NCBI GenBank assembly: GCA_034509735.1
Contig: JACGWO010000005.1
Location: 17,163,264-17,227,263 of the forward strand
DNA from: Sesamum alatum
Lineage: Eukaryota > Streptophyta > Magnoliopsida > Lamiales > Pedaliaceae
Length of the DNA stretch: 64,000 bases
Reading direction: 5' to 3'
Shown piece by piece: positions 1-12,089 of this stretch; position 1 is the stretch's first letter; the number at the start of each line of letters is the position of its first letter. Under the pieces are notes generated by a model that saw only the letters and a list, made by a program, of their open reading frames with translations, ran no database searches and had not been told where the DNA came from. Both the position numbers and the translations under genes were made by a program.

Positions 1-865
1 GTCTCCGACTCCAATTGCTTGTTAAAATTGAAACCTCACCAATCCTATCTACTCTCATTACAACTGAAAGTAATACATCGGTAATAAAGAAAACAAGCCT
101 TAACATCATGAGGCTGAAAATACGGGAGATGATAGTCCCAAAAACAAGAGGCACGCAGGCCCAACCCAACAGAAAATAAATAAACATTCATTCATCCATA
201 CACAAGGTCTAGGGCTTTGTGATCATCCCATGTTGATTCCATCAACTCACATAACATAATTATTCCAAATAATCATGCATAAATAACCAATGGATATTCC
301 AAATACCCAATTGATGTCCAACATCACAAAAGCATAAATATACAAATAATATGCAAAATTCAAATTTGAAATTTAATGGACATTTTAAACAATGCATCCA
401 ATGCATGTATTAATCCCAAATTAATTAAGCAAATTTAATTCAAGGAATAATCCAATTATCCCAAAATCAAAAATGCAAAATTAACATATTTTCAGAATAT
501 TGTGCAAAAAATACAGAAAATCGAATTTTCCGGAAAAAGTCGAAAAACGGCACAAAACGGCCCAGCCGTTGCGCGCGGCCACTGCCGGCCCCGACCAAAT
601 TTTTTTTTTTTTTTTTTTTTTTGTGTTTTTCAAAACTGTTTCAGCACAATAACATTAATATTATTCTGAAAATAAGCATGCAATTTGAGATCCAATCTAA
701 CAAAATTAAGCATGCCAAAAGTCCATTAAATCCAAACAATTGAATCATCATATTATTTATATATTTATGTAATCTAACATGCCAATAAAGCCATTTAAAA
801 GCAAGTAGATCATGCCAAACACATAGATCTATGCCCCTTACATCGAACCGGGCTCTGATACCACT
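1..865 (-). mobile_element. Copia element B, 5' leader (partial)
   Basis: This is the start of the internal region of a minus-strand copia element whose 5' LTR is at 866-3093; the rest lies left of the window. It holds no coding sequence. It matches the leader of element F near 49825-49990 (shared tracts such as CCTTAACATCAT and AGAGGCACGCA), so B and F belong to one family. A short CG-rich block (about 555-595) lies beside a run of about 22 T (601-622), in the place where sister elements carry a much longer CG block. Confidence 0.8.
852..865 (-). promoter_or_regulatory. Primer binding site of element B
   Basis: The minus strand reads AGTGGTATCAGAGC directly after the LTR end. TGGTATCAGAGC is the usual plant copia site complementary to the 3' end of initiator methionine tRNA. 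Its position fixes element B as minus-oriented and 866-3093 as the 5' LTR. Confidence 0.9.
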
Positions 866-3093
866 TGAAGGACAAGCGGATCCGCCCGGGAGCGCGAGCG
901 GAAGCGAGAAAGCGTGGAAAAGTGCGTAAATTTAAATCAAATTCAAAATACGCGAATACCAAGGGGTGTACCCTTGGGTGCTCAACCGGGCGTTCGATGT
1001 AGGATGTGTAAATATTAAAACATATATTTAAGCACATAGGGCATAGATATATAAAGGAAATCAATTAAAGCGTAATAAACCGTTACCTTTGATTGTTTAG
1101 CGTATGCTCCCGGCTACTTGCGTTGTTCCTTCTCCGGAATGCTCACGAAATCCAAACGTATGGATTCTCCAAAGGTGATCCACACCACACCAGAAAAAAC
1201 ACACGTTCTTCTTGCTAGAAAAGAACGGGTTTAGGAAGGAATCGGTTTAAGAGAAGAACACTATGAATTAGTGTTCTCTTAAACTTACTTTGTTCTTCTT
1301 CTTGATTCAAAATCAAGTGAAGAACACAAGTGTAAGAGAGGGAGGGAGCACGAAATTTTGAGAGAGAGGAGAGGATTTTTGTCTTCTCTTTTTCCTAGAA
1401 AAAGATGAATAATGAATCACTTATGCTTGGTGTTGTATATTCTAATATATATACATAATTAATGTGATTATTGGAATGTGTCTAGGTTCATCCAAGGATG
1501 TCTAGATTCATTCCAATCAATCACCATCAATTCTTCAATCAAGCCTACCAAAATTTATGGTATGATCAAATCATACCAAAAGGGAAGAGCTTGATTGGAG
1601 TTGATTTGTCCCTTTCCAAAAGAGACAAGTCAACATACCACCTAGCATGCAACATGGATGATTTTGCTTCCTCCAAGGGAGCATGTCGGCCATGTTTAAT
1701 TAAGGGAAGAAGTCCAACTTCTTCCTATTCCAAATTAGGAATTATTTCTCCTCTCGGGTATAATTTAACGGACCGGGTTTTATCGTAATCCAATTACGAC
1801 GAACCCAATATTAAATCCAATTTAATGTCCACTTAAATTATTCCCGTTGATCTTTTAATCCAATTAAAAGATCCAACGTCTCAACATCTCAACTTTTCAT
1901 ATTTAATCGAAAATCCAATTTACCGATTAAATGAAAGCCCGATACAATATCGGCCCGTCCATCCAATGGACTTTCCCTTAAGTAATCCAATTACTTATTT
2001 TATCCTTCGAGATTGACTCCAAGTCGATCTCTCAACCTCCTCGGTGATTTGTGTGTGACCCTTTAGGTTCACCCTCAGCTAGACTTGGGCCCGTGTCCCA
2101 CAAGGGCCCGTTACCATGGGTGGCCGTCTAGCAACGGTCCATGGCACTAGAGACTAGGTGAATTGGCGTGAACATTTAGGCGCCGATTCCGTACGGGTAC
2201 GATCCTTCCGTCTACCGTCTCCCGGCCTTAGTCTAGGGTATGGAATTGGGCGTCGGTTCCCATCCTTGACTAGGCATCTATGCTTAATAATCGAGACTAC
2301 GTATGCTTCATTGCATCGACACAAGAAACCATTCCCTGTTCGACCAACCACTGTGGCCACAGCTTCAAACAGCATGTACGTGTCCCCGAGTGCATAGGAG
2401 ATACCTCTGTCATATACTGACAGGGGACGGATCCTATTCTTGGAATCCACCGTCCTCGCTACACATTCTGACTGCACTGGACAAGGCTTATAATGATCAT
2501 CTTACAGAATGATCACCTCTCGCCAGATCCAAGATACAGCCGTCCTGTGCACGTGACTGCCATGATTCCTCAAGTCTGAGGATTACTCCCGTACTATCGG
2601 AACCGAGGAATCCAATCATACCGACCAAGCCTCCAAGGCTTCCATATGATGATCCCCGCGAGTCAGTCCAGTCGGCTCGACCCCAGTCGACCAACCCATC
2701 AAGATCGTGTAGGCGTCCCACGCCTGTCGCCGATGAAACACGACACTCATCCAATGAACACGACTCTTGACGCAAGTCTCAATAGGACTCTTGATGCCCT
2801 GTCTCGAGGTCCTCGACTTGGAAAGTTTCAGACCCAACTCTTAATCAGTTGGTTTCATGACCACCATCCAATGCGTGGCCCAACTGCACGAGTTGTTATC
2901 CATGGTCTGTGGGCTTTGTTGCGATATAAGTTAAACACCGGTTTAAAAAATGTAAGATGCGCGCAACAAAGAAGGTACCATTGGTGACGAACACTCATCT
3001 TATTCATCACATAATAATATTACATTCACATCAAGTTGTCGGATAGGTTACAAATTGCCAAACCTATTGGCTTTCTGGTCACCTATTCCAACA
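866..3093 (-). repeat. 5' LTR of copia element B
   Basis: The minus strand begins TGTTGGAATAGGTGACC (at 3093) and ends GTCCTTCA (at 866), giving TG...CA termini and about 2.2 kb. The primer site follows at 852-865. The right flank 3094-3098 (ATATT) is the expected 5-bp target copy, because the uninterrupted sister sequence near 10826 reads TTTATATTAAATCC; the partner copy is outside the window. The LTR carries the CCATGG box at 2111-2160 that every copia LTR here shares. The short reading frames inside it are antisense or out of any conserved frame and are not genes. Confidence 0.85.
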
Positions 3094-4359
3094 ATATTAA
3101 ATCCTATTTAATATACCAAGCCCACTAATTAATTCACCCTTTTAATCTAATTAAAAGGAAAGCCCATGCTTTATAAAATTCATAAATCTAATTTATGAAC
3201 TCAAGCCCGATTATTCCAAATAATTCATCGAGGCTTGAATCTCCAAGAAGTATAATTTAATTCCATTAAATTAAACCTTCTCCCGGAATTAATTCCAAAT
3301 TAATTCCCTTTCATTTGGTGTAGCGGGTGTGACTCTTTAGGTTCACCTTTCAGCTAGACTTGGACCTACTTTTTGTTATTTCATAACCAAAGTAGTCCGT
3401 TACCATGGGTGGCTATCTAGCATCGGTCCATGGCACTAGAGACTAGGTGAATTTATGGTGTGAACATTTAGGCTCCGAGTTATACGCAGGTGCAGTCCTA
3501 CCGACGCTCGATATGTATGGGTACGGTCCTACTGTCGCCTGTCTCCCGGCCTTTAGTCTAGGGGTCGGTTCCCATCGTTGACTAGGCAACTATGCATAAT
3601 GCTCAAGATAGGTTTAACTCGACGTAGGAAATCCTTTCCCACTACATCAAGTGCTATGGCCATAGACTTTGTGAGTCTAAACCATCTCCGAGCGCATAGG
3701 AGGTCTTGCTGTCATGTCCTTTGACAGGGGACAGATCCTATCTTGGAATACACCGTTCTTACATACTCCGACAGCACTGGACGAGGCTGATGATGACTAT
3801 GTAATATAATCGGTCAAATTTCACCAGATCCAAGATACAGCCTTAGTATGTAGGGGACTGCCGTGATCCTCAAGTCCGAGGACTAATCCCGTACTATCGG
3901 AACCGGGAATACGAGTCATACCGACCAAGCCCAAGTAGCTTCCATATGACGATTCCCGCGAGTCACCTCAGTCGGCCGCTCCTCAGCAGGCCGACCCACT
4001 AACACTGCTTAGACGATCCTCGTCACCTGTCGATGAAACACGACAGCAGATGCTTAGTGCAAGTCTCAAATGGATTCTCGATGCCCTGTCTCGAGATTCC
4101 TTTGACTTGGAGTATTTCAGACTGATTCGGCGAAGCTGATTTCATGAACCTACCTCCAAGCGTTGTTCCAATTTTTCGAAATGTTATTTCAGTCTGTGGG
4201 CGTTTGTTGTGACATCGTAACGATGCAAGTAGTAAGTACAACAAACTCATGCCTATGAATCCTTACTACATTCATTAACATAATATTACTTGTTCACAGA
4301 TTGACGAATGGTTCTCAGAACAACCAATACCATTGACTTTCTGGTCACCTATTCTAACA
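3094..4359 (-). repeat. 3' LTR of copia element A (part)
   Basis: This is the 5'-proximal part (in sense direction) of the 3' LTR of element A. It starts on the minus strand with TGTTAGAATAGGTGACC at 4359, next to a PPT-like AAGTGGAAGAT. It matches 10829-12089 plus 22294-22416 almost base for base. It breaks off at 3093 where element B is inserted; the remainder lies outside the window. Unlike its partner it lacks the 123-bp insertion found at 10904-11026, reading GCTTTATAAAATTC without interruption near 3170. Confidence 0.85.
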
Positions 4360-7300
4360 ATCTTCCACTTGACCAATAAGTCAATTACCACTTTGTTCAG
4401 AATCCTCTGAGTATGAGTAATCTACGATACCGACTAAGGTATTGTGAGTCCGCTTATATTTCCTTGCGAAGCAATACGGTCTAACCGTGTTACCTCTATC
4501 CACCATTGCCTCCTAGAGATGGTGGTTGCCTAAGAATATTTTCGTGGATCTTGTGATGAGATCTGGTGCCAATACTCCCATAGCCAAGTTGCCTGCCATA
4601 TAGGCGAACATGGCTTGGTCGTGCTAGGCGCCACGTCCATCCTATGGATGCGGTCTTCATCAGTGACCACTATCCGATGCACTCGTCATTGGGCCTGACT
4701 GTGCATACCTTTGAGACTAACTGGTTTTCACTTGTGCTCTGGAAGCTAGTATCGCTTTAGCCTTCCAAAACAACTCTCAACAGACGGTGCATCATGAACA
4801 TGTCTTTAGTCCTTATTCAGGTACTAAGGATCGTTCTTGATTGCTGTCTTCAACCCCTCAGTGCATTACCGATTTATGTTGAGCCATGCTAGAAGCACTC
4901 TCAACATCGGTTCCTATGCACCGAGTAAACATATCATATGTTTGCCTAGGGTTAAGACGTAGGGGATACTCAACATCCAAGCTTTCTCATTAGTCCACCG
5001 TGACTAAGTCTTGAATGGCTTGATGCTTTATGCATAGTATCCAAGTTTTCTCATCAGTCTTACTATGACTGAGTCTCGAACAACTTGTCCCTCTACATAT
5101 ATGAGTTTTTCTCATCAGTCCACCATGACTGAGTCTTTGAAAAGCTCAATTCATGATATGTATGTGGAAACCCTAAAATGTCATGGAGAATTTTCGGTTT
5201 GTGTTTTAGTGATTCCTAATGCCCTGAATTCATCCATGAATCAAGATATTACACACTTAAACACTTGGAACGCCATTTCTACTCCCACTGATCACCTACG
5301 TTGTTTAAGACCGAGTCATGCTCCGTATGAGCTCGTCAAAACAAATATTCCAGTCATGCGGTGTTTCAAACCTTGTTTGAATTTCCTAGTGGATTCTATG
5401 GCTCCTCTCCATAAATCCTACTATGATGTCCAACATCACGTTCCGCAGGTCATTTGGATTACTATCCAAATTTGACCGAACATATCCTGATGACTCGTAC
5501 CTCTTACGACATTCGGGTTCGTTCTTAAGGGGACTTGGAATATGATCAATTTAAGAAATGCGATTCTAAGCAACGTTAGTATTATTCTGTCGTAAACTTG
5601 TACAAATTAGACACCGAGTCTAATTTGTCTCCCACTAGTCCCTTGACGTATGTAGGATCCTTCTACATGCTCAAGGACTTTGTCGGGACATAGGCTTGCC
5701 AAACCATGGCTCCTTGTGCGTGACTCTTGGCAAAGTGCCACATTCCTTACGTTGGCAATTTTGAGTCTTCGTCTACACGGGCTAAGGTAATTGGGCGAAA
5801 CTTCGATCGATCTTCGTCCAACAAGATTCGATCGTTCCCTTTATCAGAGACCGTCATAGTTGGCCTTTATAGAAAATGTTTCATTGAGAATTCCATTCTC
5901 AACTTGGATGCTCAAGAGCTCCCACTAAATACACGGCCTTTTCGATCCTATCGAAACAGGTTTAATTTTGCAACCATTTATGGTTCACTTCCTTAAGTCT
6001 AATTCCCAAACCTCCTATGGGACCTTTAGACTTTTGAACCCTCTTATGGTCTTGTGTATTAGTAACCTACAGTTGTCTTATTGGATCCCTTCCAATAGAC
6101 TTATTTGGCAAGCCTACTTTGTCCAACAAAGAGCTTTCGGACTTTCTTCTTCATAAAAGACTTGTAAATTTAGTCGATTCGAATCATCTATTTCTAGATT
6201 CATCGAACTTTCCAATTTACTTATCTTTTAATAAGAAGAAACGTCCTAGCTGTTGTAGATGCCAAATCTGTAAGTTGGTCTTCATTAATCCATTTAAATA
6301 ATTTGAATTTTGAGTATCCATAAACCTTCTATGGGATGGTATTTTAGGAATTTACGTACAAACACTAGCAAACATGAATCAATATTCAATAATTTTGTTT
6401 TGATCAAATATGTATGTAATAAAACCTTTGTCCAACAAAGAGACATACTTTTGATCATGCTAGGTTACGTAATTCCTATATATTACCCTAACATGATCAC
6501 GATTATGGGCCTAACAAGTCTCTAGCCCTTTTCATCAATGGACCTTGCCATTGTTGAATCCTAGAACTGTTCTTGGCTTTTAAGTCCTTATTCACTTTCT
6601 GCAAACCACCCGCAGATTAGTGATAGGAATGGTATCAAATACCAAAAAGTGATCATGTCAATACTCAATATCAAATTATACCTACATTGGAGAGGGGTTT
6701 AGAATACTCCCCTTTCCAATGGCCCTCTTTACGATAGTAAATGCTTACGTTATTAGAAATCTATGAACTTGACTGCTTGAACCTTTTGCTCTTTCCTTTA
6801 CCTCCACCTTGTGTTGTAAAGGAACAGCACTTGAAGTGCTTAATAGTTGATGTCACCTTACCCTTCTTCCTCTTTTGGCGTCTGGCACCCTTGCCTTTCG
6901 CTATGGAGGTTGAAGCCTCTCCTACTAGTACCGACGGCGCAGATTTTGCACTCGTTGCTTTCGTACTGGACCAACATAATTACCAACCTATGAAGATCTT
7001 TTCTAAGCTTATTCGTGTTGATAATTAATGGTTCGTAGGAGGGAGGAAGACACTGAAGGATCATGTCAATGTACGTCTCTTTTTCAAGACTGACATGGAG
7101 GTCTTTTGAGCTTCTCCACTAGGGATTGCATCATCACTCCATGTTCTTTGTACCGACATCCCTTCCATCATCTTAGCTCCAAACATGCCTTCGTTGCATT
7201 TTACCCCACATGCTGGTCCAAGACCATATAGACATGATGCAAGCGAAGCATAGTTTGAGCCAACATCATTATATCCTACTTGCCGGTGGTCATCCTTCAA

Positions 7301-7486
7301 CTTTTGAACGCCAAGCGTTACCTTAGTTGTCGACCCCTCCGGCAAGGGCTGAGGAACGTCCTCATTCCGGTATGTGAGTTAAAGTTCTTGAAATATAAGA
7401 CCATCTTAAGATTTCGCAATCAATTCGTGTAATTGGTTCCCTTTTAATGAGCCTCTTAGTGATGTGTTTGGTGGATTCTTAGACAT
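4360..7486 (-). pseudogene. Decayed gag-pol of copia element A
   Basis: The region aligns piece by piece with the better preserved polyprotein of element E (14084-18152), in the order RNase H, reverse transcriptase, integrase, protease, gag from low to high coordinate on the minus strand. Gag-like pieces are readable at 6858-7064 (LPPSYEPLIINTNKLRKDLH) and 7061-7345 (MPEGSTTKVTLGVQKLKDDH). The likely gag start is the ATG at 7486-7484 (MSKNPP). Stops and frameshifts occur throughout and no domain is intact, so it cannot encode a working polyprotein. By nesting, A is older than E and B. Confidence 0.75.
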
Positions 7487-9838
7487 TCACAACATATATG
7501 AAACAGAAAATAATAAGCAGAATGAAGTAATATTTTGGTTAAGTCTCAGTCTTTAGTCCTTAACCTCTCCCACTATTTCTACGAAAACACGGCACTCTCA
7601 AACGTTGTTTTCGGGAAATCCTTTCCTAGTGGGCTCGAGATCCACAGCGATCTCCCCCATACCCTGCTTTTACGATTCGCATGGGAAAAGAACCCGTGGG
7701 AGGTATTCCAACCATTCTCGTTCCACGAGATTCCCAAGATAAATGCCTCACCCTTTCACGTGATCCCGAGGACTCCAAGCGAATCACGTTATTCGGGCGT
7801 TAGACCCGACCCAATCAACCGATTCATAGACTCACTGCTACCTCCACGACTCGTGAGACAGGTAACAGCAGTCTACTCCTCGTTCATGACAAAGTGCAGC
7901 TTCTTTGAAGCACGATAGTCGTGCCACGACTCGTGAGACCACGCTATCGACCTAAAAGATCTTCCTCACTTTTGCCATGGATGGAAGGCTTGGACAGACT
8001 CTCAGAGTCCTAGTCCAATTATTAAGGGTCTTTATTTAACTTGGTTCAACCAAGTGAGAGTTTTGATAGAACGAGACCTCATCACATATATTAAGTATTG
8101 CATTGCATGCGTTATGGCAGAAATATTCTAAGCGTGAATGTAACCATACATAAAGCATATAGAATAATCATAAGCATATAATACGCATCGCATGCAAAAT
8201 AAAGCCTAGCACGCCCCTGTAGGATGATCACAAGCCCAAACCTATGCGACCCACTGAGCCCGCAGTGGATCTATGGTCAATCTAAGGGTAGGCCCTACAC
8301 TATTACAAGATTTAATAACCCATTACATGCAATGGGCCTTGTAAGTCCTCTTTATCTTCTTGGGCTCTCCATCGTGGGCCTACACCGGGCTTCTTCTCCA
8401 TGGATCCTCCGTGGGCCATCTGATGGCAACCTCCATGGGCCTCCAACACCTTGGGCTTGTCTTCTCTTGCAGCTTTTATTTACAAAAAAAAAAATAAAAA
8501 ATAAAACCTCACCACTAATTCTACTCTCATTACATCATAAAATAAGAAACCCCAATTAAACATTTGGGGGAGTACATTGGGAGGGGAGAGAAAACCTTAT
8601 TATTCCAAGGCACTAGAAGAGAGACAGAGAGGAAAATAAAGAGGCACACAGGCCAGAACCCAACAAATAAATGTAAATAAACCATACATGCGGTCTAGGG
8701 GCTTTGTGATCATCCTTTGTCAAATCAATTAACACAAATAGCACAAATACATATCCCACGTAAAATATGCTATACCAACATCCATGATAATCCATACCAT
8801 AAAATAAATGCAGAAACTACATGTAAAATATCCACACCAAACATTGGATAATAGTGCAACCTATGCACAACGATTTTTGTTGGAAAAACCTTTTCCATAA
8901 TTAACAAGGCAATATTAATTCTATGAAATATAAAATCTCAACCAAAATTAAAATGCCCCAAGTTAATTAATTCAGAAAAATTCCCAGAATTATATAGAAA
9001 ATCAAATTTTCTGAAACACAAAAATCAACAATTCAAGAATATGCCCATTTATTCAAGAATTCCAAAATCCAACATTCGTGCAATATTAATACATGTTAAG
9101 ATCTACTCATACTCAAGCCATAAAATAACCATGATGTCCAACATCATAAAACGCAGAAATTATTGCGAAATTTCACATATGAATTTTGATCATTGGTGCA
9201 ACCATTGCAAAAATTAAATCTTGTTAGGAAACCCTTTCCTCATCAACCAAGCAATATTTATTTTAGGAAATTCCAAATCTCAAAAAATAAATATTCTATG
9301 TCAACGGGTTTAGAATAATGCATAAAATATCATAAAATAATTCAGTAAAAACAGTTTTGAAAAACAAGCCAAAAACGGGAGAGAAACGGAAAAACGGCAC
9401 AGCCGGCCGGCAAGGCGCGCGCGCGCGCGCGCGCAGGCTCCTCTGCCTGCGCGCGCCTGCGCCTAGCGCTTGCGCGCGCGCGGCCGGCACAGCGCGCTGG
9501 CTGTCCGCGCACGCTGGGCGCGCTGGTCAGGCGCGCGCAGGCCCTTGCCTGCACGCGCGCCCGGCCGCGCCCCTGTGCAGGCGGCCAGCGTCGTGCTGCT
9601 GCCGGTTCGCCGTTTTTCACTCCTTTTCGACTTTTCATGCAATTTTTCTGAACCACAAGATAAATTAAACCCTAGAACATGTATATACATATTCAAGAAA
9701 ACCAAGATCCAAAATCCCATGCAAAATTAAACGCCAATAAATATCTACGATAAACATGCTATAAACGTAAATTAAAACACGTTTATCATGCTTAAACGCA
9801 CATAGCACATAGAATTCTAGGCCTATACACCGAATCGG
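7487..9838 (-). mobile_element. Untranslated leader of copia element A
   Basis: This is a 2.3-kb non-coding stretch between primer site and gag. About 7540-7985 is strongly conserved with E (18240-18700) and F (48760-49480), although A's coding region has decayed. It contains two copies of the hyphenated palindrome CACGACTCGTG (7845-7855 and 7925-7935). A CG-alternating block lies at 9392-9620. The 8613-8795 frame and other short frames have no family resemblance and are disregarded. Confidence 0.7.
9392..9620. other. CG-alternating block in leader of element A
   Basis: An extremely GC-rich stretch with runs such as GCGCGCGCGCGCGCGC near 9416-9434, set in AT-rich surroundings. It starts about 220 nt downstream of the primer site in the sense direction, the same place as the CG block of elements D, E and F. 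Long open frames on both strands here arise from the lack of stop codons in such composition and are not treated as genes. Confidence 0.85.
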
Positions 9839-9851
9839 GCTCTGATACCAC
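9839..9851 (-). promoter_or_regulatory. Primer binding site of element A
   Basis: The minus strand reads GTGGTATCAGAGC directly after the LTR end, complementary to initiator methionine tRNA. It identifies 9852 onward as the 5' LTR of element A. Confidence 0.9.
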
Positions 9852-10610
9852 TGAAAGAATGTGTGGATCGGCCCGGGAGATTAACGCGAATAGCGGAAGC
9901 GGGAAATAGTGCGTAATAAAAAATTACAAAGCATAATTAAATGGAATTTAAATCATGCATAACGTACATAAACGAATCAAGGGGTGTGCCCTTGATTCTC
10001 CCGGGCGTTCGGTGTATCTCATGTTCAATAAAACACAACATGGAGGCCATAGAATTGAAACCGGAAAAACGAAATTAAAGAACCTACCCGGTTGTAGTTT
10101 TGTCTTCGTTTCGGCTACACGCATTGTTCCCCGTTTTGCACCAAGATCTCAAATAAGAGACCCTCTAAATCATCTCACTCGCTCCACCGGAAAGCAAACA
10201 ACCCTTGTGCTAGCAAGAAATTATTTGGGGAGAAGAGACATCGATACACGCTATGAATTAACGCAATCAATGTCTCTTATGTTCTTAACTTGAATAAAAT
10301 CAAGAAGAATAAAGTATATTTCTTGGAGAGAAGAAAGAGGGTGGACGAAATCTTGAGAGGGAATGAGAGATGAGAGTTGTAGAGAATAGTAGGTGTGAGT
10401 GTGTGTTTTTTTTTAAGTATTTATAGAAGATGGAATTCCTATTCCTTCTCAAACTGTTCCAAAGAGACACACTTTAACTAGGATTTTGACCTAGTCAAAT
10501 CCTAGTCAAATTAGACTTTGATTAAGTCAAATTAATCATGGCCATTCATCCCATCATTCTCTAGATCAAATCTTGTCCATCCATTTTGATGGGCTTTATG
10601 GAATGGGCCT

Positions 10611-10870
10611 ATTTAATTCTAAATTAAATATTCCCATGGACTTTATATTAAATCATATTTAATATACTAAGCCCATTAATTAATTAATGGAAAGGACTTA
10701 TTTAATTATAAATTAAATAGTCCCATGGACTTTATATTAAATCCTATTTAATATACCAAGCCCATTAATTAATTCCATAGAACGGGATTATTTAATTCTA
10801 AATTAAATAGTCCCATGGACTTTATATTAAATCCTATTTAATATACCAAGCCCACTAATTAATTCACCCT
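10611..10870. repeat. Three tandem 89-90 bp units in LTR of element A
   Basis: Units begin at 10611, 10700 and 10790 with ATTTAATT and each runs through CCCATGGACTTTATATTAAA and AAGCCCA to TTAATTAATT. They differ by only a few bases. The matching part of the 3' LTR is cut off by element B, so it cannot be seen whether the triplication predates insertion of A. Confidence 0.85.
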
Positions 10871-10903
10871 TTTAATCTAATTAAAAGGAAAGCCCATGCT
10901 TTA

Positions 10904-11026
10904 GGATGAGCGCGCTAGCGCGAAAGCCGTTGCGCGTTAGGATCGATGTAATTGAGCTCGACTGGGCACAAAGAAGTCAATCGGAACAGGGCGACCGACC
11001 GAGACTCTTTCAAGCTAACCTTGGTC
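10904..11026. other. Organelle-like 123-bp insertion in LTR of element A
   Basis: The sister LTR reads GCTTTA-TAAAATTC near 3170; here the same words are separated by 123 bp with no loss or duplication of target bases. The insert is more GC-rich than the LTR and contains GCGCGCTAGCGCG and AAGCCGTTGCGCG, a style familiar from plant mitochondrial intergenic DNA. The origin is an inference from style; the insertion itself is seen directly by comparing the two LTRs. Confidence 0.6.
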
Positions 11027-12089
11027 TAAAATTCATAAATCTAATTTATGAACTCAAGCCCGATTATTCCAAATAATTCATCGAGGCTTGAATCTCCAAG
11101 AAGTATAATTTAATTCCATTAAAATTAAACCTTCTCCCGGAATTAATTCCAAATTAATTCCCTTTCATTTGGTGTAGCCGGTTTGACTCTTTAGGTTCAC
11201 CTTTCAGCTAGACTTGGACCTACTTTTTGTTATTTCATAACCAAAGTAGTCCGTTACCATGGGTGGCCATCTAGCATCGGTCCATGGCACTAGAGACTAG
11301 GTGAATTTATGGTGTGAACATTTAGGCTCCGAGTTATACGCAGGTGAGGTCCTACCGACGCTCGATACGTACGGGTACAGTCCTACTGTCGCCTGTCTCC
11401 CGGCCTTTAGTCTAGGGGTCGGTTCCCATCGTTGACTAGGCAACTATGCATAATGCTCGAGATAGGTTTAACTCGACGTAGGAAATCTTTCCCACTACAT
11501 CAAGTGCTATGGCCATAGACTTTGTGAGTCTAAACCATCTCCGAGCGCATAGGAGATCTTGCTGTCATGTCCTTTGACAGGGGACAGATCCTATCTTGGA
11601 ATACACCGTTCTTACATACTCCGACTGCACTGGACGAGGCTTATGATGACTATGTAATATAATCGGTCAAATTTCACCAGATCCAAGATACAGCCTTAGT
11701 ATGTTGGGGACTGCCGTGATCCTCAAGTCCGAGGACTAATCCCGTACTATCGGAACCGGGAATACGAGTCATACCGACCAAGCCCGAGTAGCTTCCATAT
11801 GACGATTATCGCGAGTCACCTCAGTCGGCCGCTCCTCAGCAGGCCGACCCACTAACACTGCTTAGACGATCCTCGCCACCCGTCGATGAAACACGACAGC
11901 AGATGCTTAGTGCAAGTCTCAAATGGATTCTCGATGCCCTGTCTCGAGATTCCTTTGACTTGGAGTATTTCAGACTTATTCGGCGAAACTGATTTCATGA
12001 ACCTACCTCCAAGCGTAGTTCCAATTTTCCGAAATGTTATTTCAATCTGTGGGCGTTTGTTGTGACATCGTAACGATGCAAGTAGTAAG

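Larger units (their letters stand above)
9852..12089 (-). repeat. 5' LTR of copia element A, part 1
   Basis: The 3' portion (in sense) of element A's 5' LTR, ending on the minus strand in ATTCTTTCA next to the primer site. Element E interrupts it at 12089; the rest is at 22294-22416. With E and one copy of its duplication removed, the LTR is about 2.36 kb including a 123-bp insertion. It contains three tandem copies of an 89-90 bp unit (10611-10870) and the shared CCATGG box (11254-11304). Confidence 0.85.

Noticed and set aside
2154..2987. Cluster of frames in the LTR at 866-3093
   Set aside because: They lie in LTR sequence, overlap on both strands and are not preserved in sister LTRs.
9296..9730. 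Long overlapping open frames on both strands (Ala/Arg/Pro-rich)
   Set aside because: They arise from a CG-alternating block without stop codons; frames exist on both strands and share no domain.
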